Under the pieces are notes generated by a model that saw nothing but the letters and a program-made list of their open reading frames with translations, ran no database searches and was not told where the DNA came from. Both the position numbers and the translations under genes were made by a program. Below are positions 27,821-36,638 of a DNA stretch of 64,000 nucleotides, in pieces. The stretch spans positions 1,188,001 through 1,252,000 of the forward strand of contig CP058931.1 in assembly GCA_024760505.1 (NCBI GenBank), read 5' to 3'. The DNA comes from Nitrospira sp. (lineage in GTDB: Bacteria; Nitrospirota; Nitrospiria; Nitrospirales; UBA8639). Positions within the stretch are counted from its first letter, which is position 1, and each line of letters starts with the position of its first letter.

Positions 27821-29227
27821 TCAGGGAATGATGCTCACGAGCAACATGGCAGAGGTCTGGCCGGATTGGGTTTGAGAAGAAGAGGTGTTCATTTGCTGGT
27901 TGTGTGCGATTTTGAGGCTGAGGGTTTGTTGCCGATGGTTCAGATGCAAATAGTCCCGGACATCTTTTTTGAATAGCAGTGAAATGTCGTAGATTTGAGG
28001 ATTGGCCGGGGTATTAGTGCGTTGTTTGAGAATATATTGTCCAAGAATCGAAACGTGCAGGGAATCATCCACAGCAAGATAGGCGTACCCAAGCTTAGCC
28101 GCAAGTGTTTCAGTACGAAGGGCATCAAATCGATTCAGGTCCCGGGCGAATTCAACTCCCGGGTTAAGCGTCGAAGTTGGGGAAACTCGGAAATTTGACC
28201 CAAGCCTGGCAAAGTAGCGATCGTTTACCATAGTCCCACGGGATTTGACTCGCCGAGTAAATCCCCACTGGGGCGCAAGATCTACCGGTTCTAACAGATT
28301 CAAGGTGCCACCCAATTTTGATCCAAATTCCTCCTCTGACCCATTCTCTCCATATTCACTTTGAGACGTTTTATAATAAGAGGACCAATCCCCCTTGCCC
28401 GCCCCGTGGAGAAACGACATGTTGGCGGAAATGGTTTCCGTGTTAATGGCATTGGAGAGAGGCCCCTCAGGACGAGTGAAAATGTCTTTCTGCTGCCTGG
28501 CATACCCAAGGGATAGGCTGGGCCAATTGGGAGCGGACAAGAGCAAAGAAAATTTTTGTTGGTTAGCGACGGTTTGAGAACGAGACAGATCTCCCTCCAC
28601 ATTACTAGTGAATCGGCTGAGTTCAATTTGGGGAGTGACGAACGGAAGATTCCATTCCCATGCCAGTTTTCCTCCTACCCGATCATTGGGCGTCGTCAAT
28701 GAAGTGTTCCCGGTTTCTTGCCCGGAGAAGCCATACTGAGCTTGATACTTCATACTGGCTGTGGTCCCCTTAAGAACGATTTGAGCTCCCATGCGGTTGG
28801 TTAACGGCGTTGCGGAGTTGTCCGTTACAAAGGGATCCCGATACATCATCTGGACTCCAGCGGACAGGGCATCATGAAAAAGAGGAATATCATTTGACGC
28901 TTCATACAAACTGCTACCACCTTGGTTCACCAGAGAGGGCATATCTCGAGCGTTCTGAAGATTGAACGGTTCACGTTTTTGGTTAAAGTTGAAACGAGTG
29001 AGAGCATATTCATCCTTCGATACAGTACAGGGCGTGCTTGGGGAGAAGAACGGCGAGGAACGTCCTAAAGAGGAATAGTTTGGAGAACCACATGCATTGG
29101 AATGTGAGTCGGTTCGCAGCCCTAGCCGATCAATGTGCGGGATAGTATCCGCAGAAAAGGCCGAGCCACTTGCAAATGGGAGAAGTAGACTTCCCATAAC
29201 CAACCGGAGAACAGTCCGCACCATCAC
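27821..29227 (-). CDS. Predicted outer-membrane beta-barrel protein
   Basis: A 468-residue protein with a signal peptide (~1-25, VMGSLLLPFASGSAFSA). A ~100-residue plug or linker region is followed by many alternating-hydrophobicity strands with aromatic girdles (KYQAQYGFSG, LAWEWNLPFVTPQIELS, LSLGYARQQ, YYKTSQSEYG, YAYLAVDDSLHVSILGQYIL). It ends in strand-like SAMLLVSIIP. This is typical of a Gram-negative barrel of roughly 16 strands. I cannot name a family. Two ATGs (29227, 29224) are adjacent after GCAGG. It is convergent with the STN protein gene. Confidence 0.7.
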   Translation of the reverse strand: MMVRTVLRLVMGSLLLPFASGSAFSADTIPHIDRLGLRTDSHSNACGSPNYSSLGRSSPFFSPSTPCTVSKDEYALTRFNFNQKREPFNLQNARDMPSLVNQGGSSLYEASNDIPLFHDALSAGVQMMYRDPFVTDNSATPLTNRMGAQIVLKGTTASMKYQAQYGFSGQETGNTSLTTPNDRVGGKLAWEWNLPFVTPQIELSRFTSNVEGDLSRSQTVANQQKFSLLLSAPNWPSLSLGYARQQKDIFTRPEGPLSNAINTETISANMSFLHGAGKGDWSSYYKTSQSEYGENGSEEEFGSKLGGTLNLLEPVDLAPQWGFTRRVKSRGTMVNDRYFARLGSNFRVSPTSTLNPGVEFARDLNRFDALRTETLAAKLGYAYLAVDDSLHVSILGQYILKQRTNTPANPQIYDISLLFKKDVRDYLHLNHRQQTLSLKIAHNQQMNTSSSQTQSGQTSAMLLVSIIP

Positions 29228-29829
29228 CTGCCCCCTTCATTATGTTTTTTTCTCCTATCATTATCGGTAAGCAACCCAGATGCCGTAGGGCCAAATGGGC
29301 AGAAATTTCCTCCAAAATTGTTGATATTTGTCAGAAAAAAATAAAAAAGTTGATCTTATTGCTAATATTTCAGATTGCAACAATTCTGGAGTTGGAAAAA
29401 TTTTCCCATGTGCGGGAAACCTGAGTGAATCTGCGGGATTCCAGACACAGGTTCCCTGTGCTTTTATACCCACAAAGGAATTGTGGTGATACAGAAACGA
29501 TATAAAGTGGAGGCAGATAGCGGACACCCCCAAAAATCAGTGAATCAGGTGTCTATCCCGCCTTCGGAAATCATGAAATAATCGAAAATCTGTATCTAAA
29601 ATTCATAAAGGATGCCCAAAATGATAAAAATGACGACTATGCCCATTCACTTTTTATCACTGGACAATCTGCGCAGCTGGCTTCAAAAAACCAATGTATT
29701 TGTATAATTCTGAATGGCAGACCATTTGAAGGGGTCAATATATTGGTGTCGTTGGGATGAGGATTCGAGGGATTAGAGATGCAGGATAGGACTTGGCATC
29801 AGAGATGTGGTTAGCCTAAAGGTATATTT
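29228..29829. other. AT-rich intergenic region
   Basis: A 602-bp AT-rich stretch upstream of the beta-barrel gene (minus) and of two tiny reading frames (plus). No supported gene; it presumably contains divergent promoters. Confidence 0.4.
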
Positions 29830-29961
29830 ATGCAGGAACGACCGCAGCATGTTCAAAATGGTATGACGCCAAAAGTGAATTTGGGAATTAGTGGATGCCT
29901 GTGGTTACCACTTTTCATCTCATCAAGTGTGGGAGTTTGGCGAGAAGTTTGGGCATTATGA
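29830..29961 (+). CDS. Possible small membrane protein, first of a coupled pair
   Basis: A 43-codon frame starting at ATG 29830, preceded by AAAGG at 8 bases. It has a short hydrophobic stretch (GISGCLWLPLFISSSVGVW). Its TGA overlaps the ATG of the next frame as ATGA (29958-29961), the signature of translational coupling. There is no homologue I recognise and the frame is short, so this is tentative. Confidence 0.35.
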   Translation: MQERPQHVQNGMTPKVNLGISGCLWLPLFISSSVGVWREVWAL

Positions 29962-30077
29962 AAAGCCTTGTAATTCAGGAAGAATCGGGTCCTGTAATGA
30001 TATTCAGTTTCTTGGGACTAACGAGTATGCTCATTTTGATGGGAAGATATATATTTTTAACTCCTCAAAGCCCGTGA
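29958..30077 (+). CDS. Possible small membrane protein, second of a coupled pair
   Basis: A 39-residue frame beginning MKSLVIQEESGP and continuing into one clear transmembrane segment (VMIFSFLGLTSMLILMGRYI). It overlaps the stop of the preceding frame by four bases. It ends 36 bases before the msrA start. The topology, a short polar head then one helix, is typical of single-pass micro-proteins, but no function or family can be given. Confidence 0.4.
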   Translation: MKSLVIQEESGPVMIFSFLGLTSMLILMGRYIFLTPQSP

Positions 30078-30113
30078 GTTCTTAAACGAATGGGTGATAA
30101 AATGGAGGTAGTG

Positions 30114-30740
30114 ATGAAACGAATTCGGTATTTTTTATTCAGTATAGGATTGGCGGCACTGTCGATAGGGGGAATGGTGGCCTTGTCTCAAGAGGGTCTT
30201 GCAGCAGAAAAGACTCAATATGCTAAAGCCACATTTGCCGGAGGCTGCTTTTGGTGCATGGAAGAGGTGTACGAAAAAGTTGATGGGGTGGTATCTGTAG
30301 TCTCCGGGTATACTGGCGGACAGCTGTCCAACCCAACATATGAGCAAGTGTCGGCCGGAGGAACTGGGCATGCTGAAGCCGTTGAAGTGACCTACGATCC
30401 CAACAAGGTCACGTATCAACGTTTGTTGGAGGTGTTTTGGCATAATGTTGACCCTACGACGCCGAATGCCCAGTTCTGTGATCATGGCAATCAATATCGA
30501 ACCGCGATCTTCTACCATGACGAAAAGCAAAAAATGTTAATCGACGAATCCAAGCAGGCAGTGGAGAGTTCCAAATCATTTCCACAACCAATCGTGACCG
30601 AGATTGTTCCGTTTTCGGTCTTCTTCTCTGCCGAAGACTATCATCAGGATTTTTATAAAAAGAATCCCGTCCGGTACAAATTTTATAAATGGAATTGTGG
30701 ACGTTCGCAGCGCTTGGAAGATTTATGGGGAAAGCCATAA
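30114..30740 (+). CDS. msrA: Exported peptide methionine sulfoxide reductase A
   Basis: A 208-residue MsrA reducing the S-epimer of methionine sulfoxide in proteins. The catalytic motif GCFWCMEE (nucleophilic Cys in GCFWC) follows a signal peptide (IRYFLFSIGLAALSIGGMVAL, cleavage near GLAA). Further family blocks are GYTGG, YEQVSAGGTGHAEAVEVTYDP and HDQ-type AQFCDHGNQYRTAIFY. The frame opens at 30090, but GGAGG sits correctly for the ATG at 30114. The export signal means it repairs periplasmic or envelope proteins rather than cytosolic ones. Confidence 0.94.
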   Translation: MKRIRYFLFSIGLAALSIGGMVALSQEGLAAEKTQYAKATFAGGCFWCMEEVYEKVDGVVSVVSGYTGGQLSNPTYEQVSAGGTGHAEAVEVTYDPNKVTYQRLLEVFWHNVDPTTPNAQFCDHGNQYRTAIFYHDEKQKMLIDESKQAVESSKSFPQPIVTEIVPFSVFFSAEDYHQDFYKKNPVRYKFYKWNCGRSQRLEDLWGKP

Positions 30741-30760
30741 TTTTCCAATAGGACCTACTA

Positions 30761-30779
30761 CCCCCCCCCCCCCCCCCCC
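30761..30779 (+). repeat. 19-base poly-C homopolymer tract
   Basis: Nineteen consecutive cytosines occur 20 bases after the msrA stop. Such a tract is prone to slippage during replication and sequencing, and its complement could form a G-quadruplex. It lies outside any supported gene. Confidence 0.9.
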
Positions 30780-31390
30780 TCTGGGATTTACTTTATAGTC
30801 TTGGTTTTGTAATGGGGGTAGGCTTCTTCCGGTTCTCTTGGCCTTTACCAGCCGGCACATACCGTGTGAGCTTGTGAGACATGATCCACGTTGCTGACGT
30901 CGGACGGCTTCTTTTTTCTTCCGCCTGCTCACGCGCAACGGGGGAGTAGGATGGGGCAGCCAGTGATCATTCTTTCATGGTTCTATAATGGAATCCTATG
31001 GCGAGACACTGCAGCAAAATCTAAGAGTCCATTCTATTCCTGGTATCTATGCTGGTGAGGTGTGCGAAAAGTTTTCGGGAATTTTGGCCAAATCTTTCCT
31101 GTCTGGAAAAAAGACAATCGTAGTGTTTATGAATTCACCGTACTTTCAGTATTGGCATTGCCCATAAGAATGAGCAATGCCCCAAGACCGCATTAGCCCC
31201 TCCCCCTCCTTTTGGCTGTTGGATTGCGATTCTTTCAACCGCGTTAATAACAATTGACCGCATCTTAACCGACATCTTCAGTTGTAGTCTGATATATTCC
31301 TTCCTTTGCATGAAGGCCAGATTGAATGACACCTATCTTTACAACGGAAGTATGAAAGACTCTCGCAGTAATCCAGAATCGAAAAAGGTA
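30780..31390. other. Intergenic region downstream of msrA
   Basis: About 610 bp with no supported gene. It holds a second C-rich stretch near 31197-31211 (CCCCTCCCCCTCC) and should contain the promoter of the lipoprotein gene that follows. Confidence 0.4.
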
Positions 31391-32587
31391 ATGCTCTCTT
31401 CGCGTATCGGCCGGATGATGTGTGTGTGGAGATGGGTGGGGGTGGTGCTTTTTCTTTCCATTTTGGGTTGTCAGATGCGAGAGGTTAAACCAACATTTAA
31501 GGATGAATGTGGAATTCTTCGTTCCAACGTGGATTGGTCCAATCGGCTTAAGGTGTTGAATCTCTTAAGCCTGGCCTTTTCCCAAAAATGCGATGCCGCA
31601 GTCATTGAATATACGGAAGAAGCCCAATCTGGATTTCGCGATAAAACTTTTTCTTTTTCTCGTGAAATGGCCGGAGTCTTTTTATCTGATGGGGTGCTTA
31701 CGGATTATGTGTTGGAATCGTATGAGCGGGCATATTTAAGCGTTTTACTTGCCGCGAGTTATCTGAGGACCGGACATGTCGAGGATGCAAAAGTGGAATT
31801 ACGGCGGTTGGACCATGAACTGTTCGCCCCGTTGTACAATTTTGGTGAAGACCCTGTCAATCTTGTGCTTTCCGCCGTGCTATGGGAAGTCCTTGGTGAA
31901 CCAGGAGATGCCAGAACCGATTGGTTCAGGTTGGCGGAGCCCACCAGTTCTTTTCTTCTGCATGTGCCTCAAGCTCTTCAATCGTTTGCCCAAAAGCAGG
32001 TGATCAGGCTGGATCAGGGTGCTCGTCCTACCCCCCGGTGGGAGGTCTATGGGATTGGTCGCTTTCCTGAGGTCGATTGGGATTTCAAATTGTTTGGTGC
32101 CCCCAATGGATACTTTGTGATTCATCCCAAGCCCCCTTTTCAGGAGTTGTGTGTTTCTGAAACGGGCCTACGTCTTTCAACGGAAAGCTGGTTTGCAAAA
32201 ATCGCGCACAGACATGATCATGCTTACCACCCTCTTTTGAACATTCAGAGTTGGATTCGTTTACCTGTCGGCGTGGTTTATGGATTAGTGCCCTTTTCTC
32301 TTGGGGTCGGTGTGGCTGTTGGTGGATGTGCGGGGGCAGCGTCACTTGGAGGAAGAGGCAGCGGTGATTTGTGTGCCTTGTCCTTACTGGGTGGCACGCA
32401 GTTAATGCAAGTTGCTCCCACAGTGTTTCAGAATACCGTACGTCCGGATTTACGTCACTGGGAACTGCTCCCTGCAGCGATTGTTGTCACTCAGGAGTCC
32501 GATGTGGGCTCTGAGCCCTGTGATAGTCATCAGGCGAGGTTGCACCATTTGGTGACTCGTGCTCCTGCCCCTCCTCTAAGTTCTTAG
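31391..32587 (+). CDS. Lipoprotein of unknown function
   Basis: A protein of 398 residues (from ATG 31391) with a lipoprotein signal: hydrophobic core VGVVLFLSI then lipobox ILGC, giving an acylated Cys. The mature part has alpha-helical, TPR-like character (VLESYERAYLSVLLAASYLRTG, VEDAKVELRRLDHE). A later Gly-rich hydrophobic stretch (FSLGVGVAVGGCAGAAS) could insert into a membrane. The frame is open back to 31310 and the exact start is uncertain because no good ribosome site is seen. The Glu/Asp after the lipobox Cys is absent (Gln), favouring the outer membrane. No family recognised. Confidence 0.7.
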   Translation: MLSSRIGRMMCVWRWVGVVLFLSILGCQMREVKPTFKDECGILRSNVDWSNRLKVLNLLSLAFSQKCDAAVIEYTEEAQSGFRDKTFSFSREMAGVFLSDGVLTDYVLESYERAYLSVLLAASYLRTGHVEDAKVELRRLDHELFAPLYNFGEDPVNLVLSAVLWEVLGEPGDARTDWFRLAEPTSSFLLHVPQALQSFAQKQVIRLDQGARPTPRWEVYGIGRFPEVDWDFKLFGAPNGYFVIHPKPPFQELCVSETGLRLSTESWFAKIAHRHDHAYHPLLNIQSWIRLPVGVVYGLVPFSLGVGVAVGGCAGAASLGGRGSGDLCALSLLGGTQLMQVAPTVFQNTVRPDLRHWELLPAAIVVTQESDVGSEPCDSHQARLHHLVTRAPAPPLSS

Positions 32588-32954
32588 AAATAGGGATTTT
32601 CTTCAGAACCATTTCATTCCGACGGGGTTGCCTCGTTCCGGGTTAGTGGTCCATGCCAGTCCAAATAAAATGGATTAGGGCGATATTTATTTAATTGGCC
32701 ATGAGGCTTGCGGAAATTTTGAGAGCCAATGGTCCAAAGGGATATCGCCCCCGAATGAAATGGTTACTAAGGATTTTATCCATTTAGATACAATGTGTAT
32801 CGAAAAAGGAGAATGTATGAATAGCCAAGGATAAGGTGACAGATCGGCAAAGAAGAATACGCCTTGGATATTTCCGAGATTTTTTCTTCACCCCCCGTGT
32901 ATGTCATACTGCATTATCATGGGAATAGGTCTTGCTTTATGAAAGGAATACCTT
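32588..32954. other. Intergenic region containing the nested inverted repeat
   Basis: Apart from the inverted-repeat structure annotated separately, this 367-bp gap holds no supported gene. Confidence 0.4.
32607..32765. repeat. Nested inverted-repeat structure
   Basis: Outer arms AACCATTTCATTC (32607-32619) and GAATGAAATGGTT (32753-32765) are perfect 13-bp complements. Inside them GGGCGATAT (32678-32686) pairs with ATATCGCCC (32742-32750), and ATTGGC (32694-32699) with GCCAAT (32725-32730). The 159-bp unit could be a decayed MITE or a structured RNA. I see no target duplication and no reading frame. Confidence 0.55.
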
Positions 32955-33395
32955 ATGACATACACACCATTGGAAGATGCTCGACTGTTTCCTTTTAGGC
33001 AAACCGGGTTAATTGGATCTCTTCGACTTGGCCTGACCTTGTTGGCAATGGGGGTCATGATAATGGGGGGCAGCAAGGGGTGTGCAGAGGCCAAGCCTCC
33101 GGAAACCCTCGCTCCTGCTCCACAAAGTATAGCGGTTTATGCTCTTTCGCGTGGGAAAGGTGTACCTGATCAGGCCATCGAGGTGCTAGCCCACTCTCGC
33201 ACCCTTCTCAAGTCTGCCCAGGAACGCGGGGAGGTCCGGCGGATGGTTGAGCAACGTATTGGAATAGAGGGGGAGACGAGGCTCTGCGCGGAATTTTCTG
33301 ATGTGGAATCGGCTCATTCAATAATTGAGCAGATTCAGCAACTCGGCGAGGGAGTGGATTTGATCAACGTAAAACTTGAGCCGTGTCCTCCATGA
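32955..33395 (+). CDS. Exported protein of unknown function
   Basis: A 146-residue protein with a late signal/anchor segment (LRLGLTLLAMGVMIMGGSKGC, ~24-44) and a small mature alpha/beta domain (SIAVYALSRGKGVPDQAIEVLAHSR..., RRMVEQRIGIEGETRLCAEF) with two cysteines likely to form a disulfide in the periplasm. AAAGGA lies 8 bases before the ATG. The segment ending GC could be a weak lipobox. It lies just upstream of the metalloprotease gene and may share its transcript. No family recognised. Confidence 0.65.
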   Translation: MTYTPLEDARLFPFRQTGLIGSLRLGLTLLAMGVMIMGGSKGCAEAKPPETLAPAPQSIAVYALSRGKGVPDQAIEVLAHSRTLLKSAQERGEVRRMVEQRIGIEGETRLCAEFSDVESAHSIIEQIQQLGEGVDLINVKLEPCPP

Positions 33396-33507
33396 TCAAC
33401 TTTCATTCGCCACGAATTTTTTTTGGGGTAGACGCCATCCAGTGGTTCCCCTGGTGCTTTTGTTGATCAGCAGGGAGGTTCATCATTACTTTCAAAGGAG
33501 TGGAATT

Positions 33508-34821
33508 ATGAAAAATTGTCGATTTTTTCTCAATCAGGCATTGACGGTGGTAGGAATGGTCATCGGATTGACTGCCTGTTCCCAACTCCATACAACTCCA
33601 CTACCAGCTGTTGATAGTGGGCCCAAAAATTCTCCGGACCAGGGCAAGCAAATTTTGTCGGATAACGCAAAACAGAAACGAGATGAGTGGAAAACTAAAA
33701 CCTTTGAGGAGTTTAAAGCCCAAACGTATAAGGAACCATTTGAAGGTGGGAAATATATTGTGAACGGTGATACTCCCATTCTCAATGAAAAACTTCTCCA
33801 GGAATTTTTTGAAACCCGAATAAAGGAGTCGATCAATTCTCGCCAGGGGGTTCGAACGAAATTAACCGTTCATCAAGTCAATGGTCAGGACGCAGTGTGG
33901 AATTCTATAGAAAAACGGCAACTGACCTACTGCGTTAGTAAAACATTTGGCGCGAATTATGAAAAAATGAAGTCCGACATGGAGGCGGCCGGAAATGCAT
34001 GGGAGGCGGTGGCTGCTGTTGATTTCATTTATGTGGGGGGAGAGGATGATTCTTGTACGGCGTCTAACCCGAATGTGGTTTTTGATGTACGCCCGGTCAA
34101 TGTGAATGGCCAATATCTGGCTCGAGCCTTTTTCCCGAATGAACAACGGTCCTCACGGAATGTCTTGGTGGATAACAGTTCTTTTCAACTGGATCCAAAT
34201 GGCAAGCTGTCGCTACAAGGGATATTGCGACATGAATTAGGTCATACGATTGGATTCCGGCATGAGCATACCCGCCCGGATTCGGGTACCTGTTTCGAAG
34301 ATAGTAATTGGCGGCCGTTAACCAGTTACGATGCCTTCTCGGTCATGCATTATCCCCAATGTAACGGTAAAGGGGATTGGACCCTCACTCTGACCAACAT
34401 CGATAAAAATGGGGCAGCGTGTTTGTATGGCCCTGCGCAGGGATTCACCATTGATACCGCAATTTGTCAGGGACCCGACGAACCGCCGGGACCGATAGCC
34501 TGCGGACCCAAAACGGAAACTTTTGTCGGACAAAGCGTGGCCAAGAATGCAGAGAAAACCTATGGCCCCTTTATGGTGGTTCCGGGAACATTAGTGGAAG
34601 TGGTTATGCATGGAGAAGCAAATCCCGGTGATCCCGATCTCTATGTTCGGTTCAACCAGGATCCCACAACGACTGCCTATGATTGCCGTCCTTATCTCTC
34701 GGGTGCGGAAGAAAAGTGCGTCCTTGATGTGCCAACCAATGGGACTGCGGTCCATGTTAAAGTTCGGGGATATTCTGACGCCCATTTCAATCTTACTGTG
34801 ACTCATACTCCTACACATTAA
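33508..34821 (+). CDS. Metzincin zinc-metalloprotease lipoprotein with C-terminal PPC domain
   Basis: A 437-residue secreted lipoprotein with lipobox LTAC (~21). The zinc site HELGHTIGFRHEH fits the metzincin consensus HExxHxxGxxH (three His ligands, catalytic Glu), and SVMHYPQC is the Met-turn. This places it with astacin-, matrixin- or M57-type peptidases. Residues ~345-437 form a bacterial pre-peptidase C-terminal (PPC) beta-sandwich (GPFMVVPGTLVEVVMHGEAN, DPDLYVRF). AAAGGAG precedes the ATG at 33508; the frame is open earlier but overlaps the preceding gene. It probably cleaves proteins at the cell surface. A strong hairpin follows the stop. Confidence 0.9.
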   Translation: MKNCRFFLNQALTVVGMVIGLTACSQLHTTPLPAVDSGPKNSPDQGKQILSDNAKQKRDEWKTKTFEEFKAQTYKEPFEGGKYIVNGDTPILNEKLLQEFFETRIKESINSRQGVRTKLTVHQVNGQDAVWNSIEKRQLTYCVSKTFGANYEKMKSDMEAAGNAWEAVAAVDFIYVGGEDDSCTASNPNVVFDVRPVNVNGQYLARAFFPNEQRSSRNVLVDNSSFQLDPNGKLSLQGILRHELGHTIGFRHEHTRPDSGTCFEDSNWRPLTSYDAFSVMHYPQCNGKGDWTLTLTNIDKNGAACLYGPAQGFTIDTAICQGPDEPPGPIACGPKTETFVGQSVAKNAEKTYGPFMVVPGTLVEVVMHGEANPGDPDLYVRFNQDPTTTAYDCRPYLSGAEEKCVLDVPTNGTAVHVKVRGYSDAHFNLTVTHTPTH

Positions 34822-34843
34822 TAGCTCAGCACATCTGATATCA

Positions 34844-34871
34844 GGGCAGAGAGGCTTTTGCCTCTCTGCCC
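34844..34871. terminator. Strong hairpin between convergent genes
   Basis: Perfect 12-bp stem GGGCAGAGAGGC / GCCTCTCTGCCC with a TTTT loop. It lies between the metalloprotease gene (plus, ends 34821) and the SUMF1-like gene (minus, ends 34938). It probably ends transcription from both sides, although T-runs after the stem are weak. Confidence 0.65.
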
Positions 34872-34937
34872 TCTTCCAGTTGAAACGCTGGAGTGAGGAC
34901 AGATTCCTGAAAAGTTGTTGATGAGAGATTAACTGAG

Positions 34938-35864
34938 TTAGGGGGAGGATTGAGCACAGCGGAAGCCAATGCTCGCGGAACGTTCTTCCGGAATGGCCCC
35001 TCCACGAGTTGCTGCCCGCAACATGACCGGCCGACTTTTCCATGATCCGCCCCGTACAACCTTATAACGCCCCGATTTGGGGCCAGGCGGATTCCTTGCT
35101 GGCATGATGGGGTAATAATCTGGTCCCAGCCAATCATTAACCCATTCCGCGATATTACCAGCCAGATGCAATATTTTATAAATACTTTGGCCATCCTCGA
35201 AGCTATCCACCGTTGCAACCAGAGGAATTTCATGGACGTGGTATTGTCCGAAAACGGCTATGTCCCCTGTCGGGTCCATTTCCCCCCACGGAAAGATGCG
35301 GGCAGACTCCCCTCTTGCCGCTTTCTCCCATTCAGCTTCCGACGGCAGTCTCTTGTTATGATGTTCGCAAAATGCCTTGGCTTCCTCCCACGTGATGTAG
35401 AGGGCCGGCCAGGAAGCGAGTGCCTGATCAGGGATGAAATGCACACTAATGAGATGCCAAATGAGTCCCCGTAATTCCTGAGAGACCGGCCTGTTGGTTG
35501 TGAGCAGAAATGCCAGATATTCGCTCAAGGTGCCTTCATAGCGATCCATGAGAAATCTATCCACCCAAATATGACGTTGAGGAAATTCGGTGTCGTCATA
35601 ATGCATTTCAAGGCTATGCCGAAGATCGTCTCGACGATTCGTCCCCATCAAAAATACTCCTTCGGGAATGGCAACTTGTGGGGAGGGTTTGGCCAAGCTG
35701 GCGATATGAGCGATATGCTCATCGACTTCGTCGGGAGGTAAGTGGGTCTCTGCGATTGCCAAACAGGAAAATCCCAAGAGCAGCCCTATGGCAAGGATGG
35801 CAGTCAACAAACGATAATGCGAGAGTCGAACTGCTGTGAACGGCAGGAAGAATATGTGAAGCAT
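34938..35864 (-). CDS. Exported SUMF1/FGE-fold protein lacking the catalytic cysteines
   Basis: A 308-residue protein with an N-terminal hydrophobic signal (LLTAILAIGLLLGFSCLA) and a formylglycine-generating-enzyme-like domain: VFLMGTN, FPQRHIWVDRFLMDRYEGT, LPSEAEWEKAARG, FPWGE, GNIAEWVNDW, VVRGGSWKSRP, SIGFRC. True FGE has two redox cysteines after GGSW; here that segment is GGSWKSRPVMLRAAT with none, so formylglycine formation is unlikely. Many family members are binding or accessory proteins. The ATG at 35864 is chosen because it gives a sensible signal peptide; 35927 is also open. It is convergent with the metalloprotease gene. Confidence 0.85.
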   Translation of the reverse strand: MLHIFFLPFTAVRLSHYRLLTAILAIGLLLGFSCLAIAETHLPPDEVDEHIAHIASLAKPSPQVAIPEGVFLMGTNRRDDLRHSLEMHYDDTEFPQRHIWVDRFLMDRYEGTLSEYLAFLLTTNRPVSQELRGLIWHLISVHFIPDQALASWPALYITWEEAKAFCEHHNKRLPSEAEWEKAARGESARIFPWGEMDPTGDIAVFGQYHVHEIPLVATVDSFEDGQSIYKILHLAGNIAEWVNDWLGPDYYPIMPARNPPGPKSGRYKVVRGGSWKSRPVMLRAATRGGAIPEERSASIGFRCAQSSP

Positions 35865-36638
35865 GTTTCTAGTTGTGTATGGGAAGTCAAACGAGGGCAG
35901 TCTACGTGAAGGGCACTTTGGGAGCAAGCCGGAAATAACTGGAGATGTAACATGATAATAAAGTCGGGGCGATGATAAGATTCATAAATCACTGGGTAAG
36001 GGGATAATCTAAAATTCTGGCTATGACCACAGCATGTACCCGTGCGAATTGAATCAGCTTAGCGCAGGGCATGTGTTATACGGGAGTGCCAGAAATTGTA
36101 AGGCAAGCGGCGAAGATATCCACGGATGTCGGATTCAATATCCATAGGCGTTTTGATGGCTTGGTAATCTCGCGGGAGGCGCTGGTCTCAAGGCTCGTAA
36201 CAAAAATGCATATCAGGGCTGATGCGAAAAGGAGGTTCCTGTAAGTGCGGGTGCTACTGTTGTGTTGAAATGTGCCGGCCTGATCTTTGTTGAATTTTGA
36301 CGATGAGGTTTTTGTTTTTGAGCTGTATTACGGCCATCGTCTGAGTATACCTTAGAAGTTAGGGATTGTGCCGCGTCTGCTTTCTTGTAAAGGGGCAAAG
36401 TGGGAGTTAGATCTGTCATGAGGTAATCCAAGAACAATTGACCGTTCGGTCCAGGGCCCTAGCCATTAATAATCTTGTCAATCCATCAGGGAAAGTTTGT
36501 ACCCCTGCAAAGCCTGGAAAGTCTTGTGGGATTAGCCAAATAGTAGAATTTACTGATTTTTACGGAGGAGTTCTTAGTGAGGATGTCTGTGGAGCGTTTA
36601 AAACATAGGCTGACCATTATGGTATTTGCGAGGGGAAC
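35865..36638. other. Long intergenic region
   Basis: A 774-bp stretch between divergent genes. On the minus strand an open segment near 36078-36220 contains a signal-peptide-like run (NLLFASALICIFVTSLETSAS) but has no start codon. It may be a decayed exported-protein gene. Nothing else is supported. Confidence 0.35.

Noticed and set aside
36213..36437. 74-codon minus-strand frame in the long gap before the TPR lipoprotein
   Set aside because: Hydrophilic low-complexity translation with no ribosome site and no recognisable content; kept only as part of the intergenic note.
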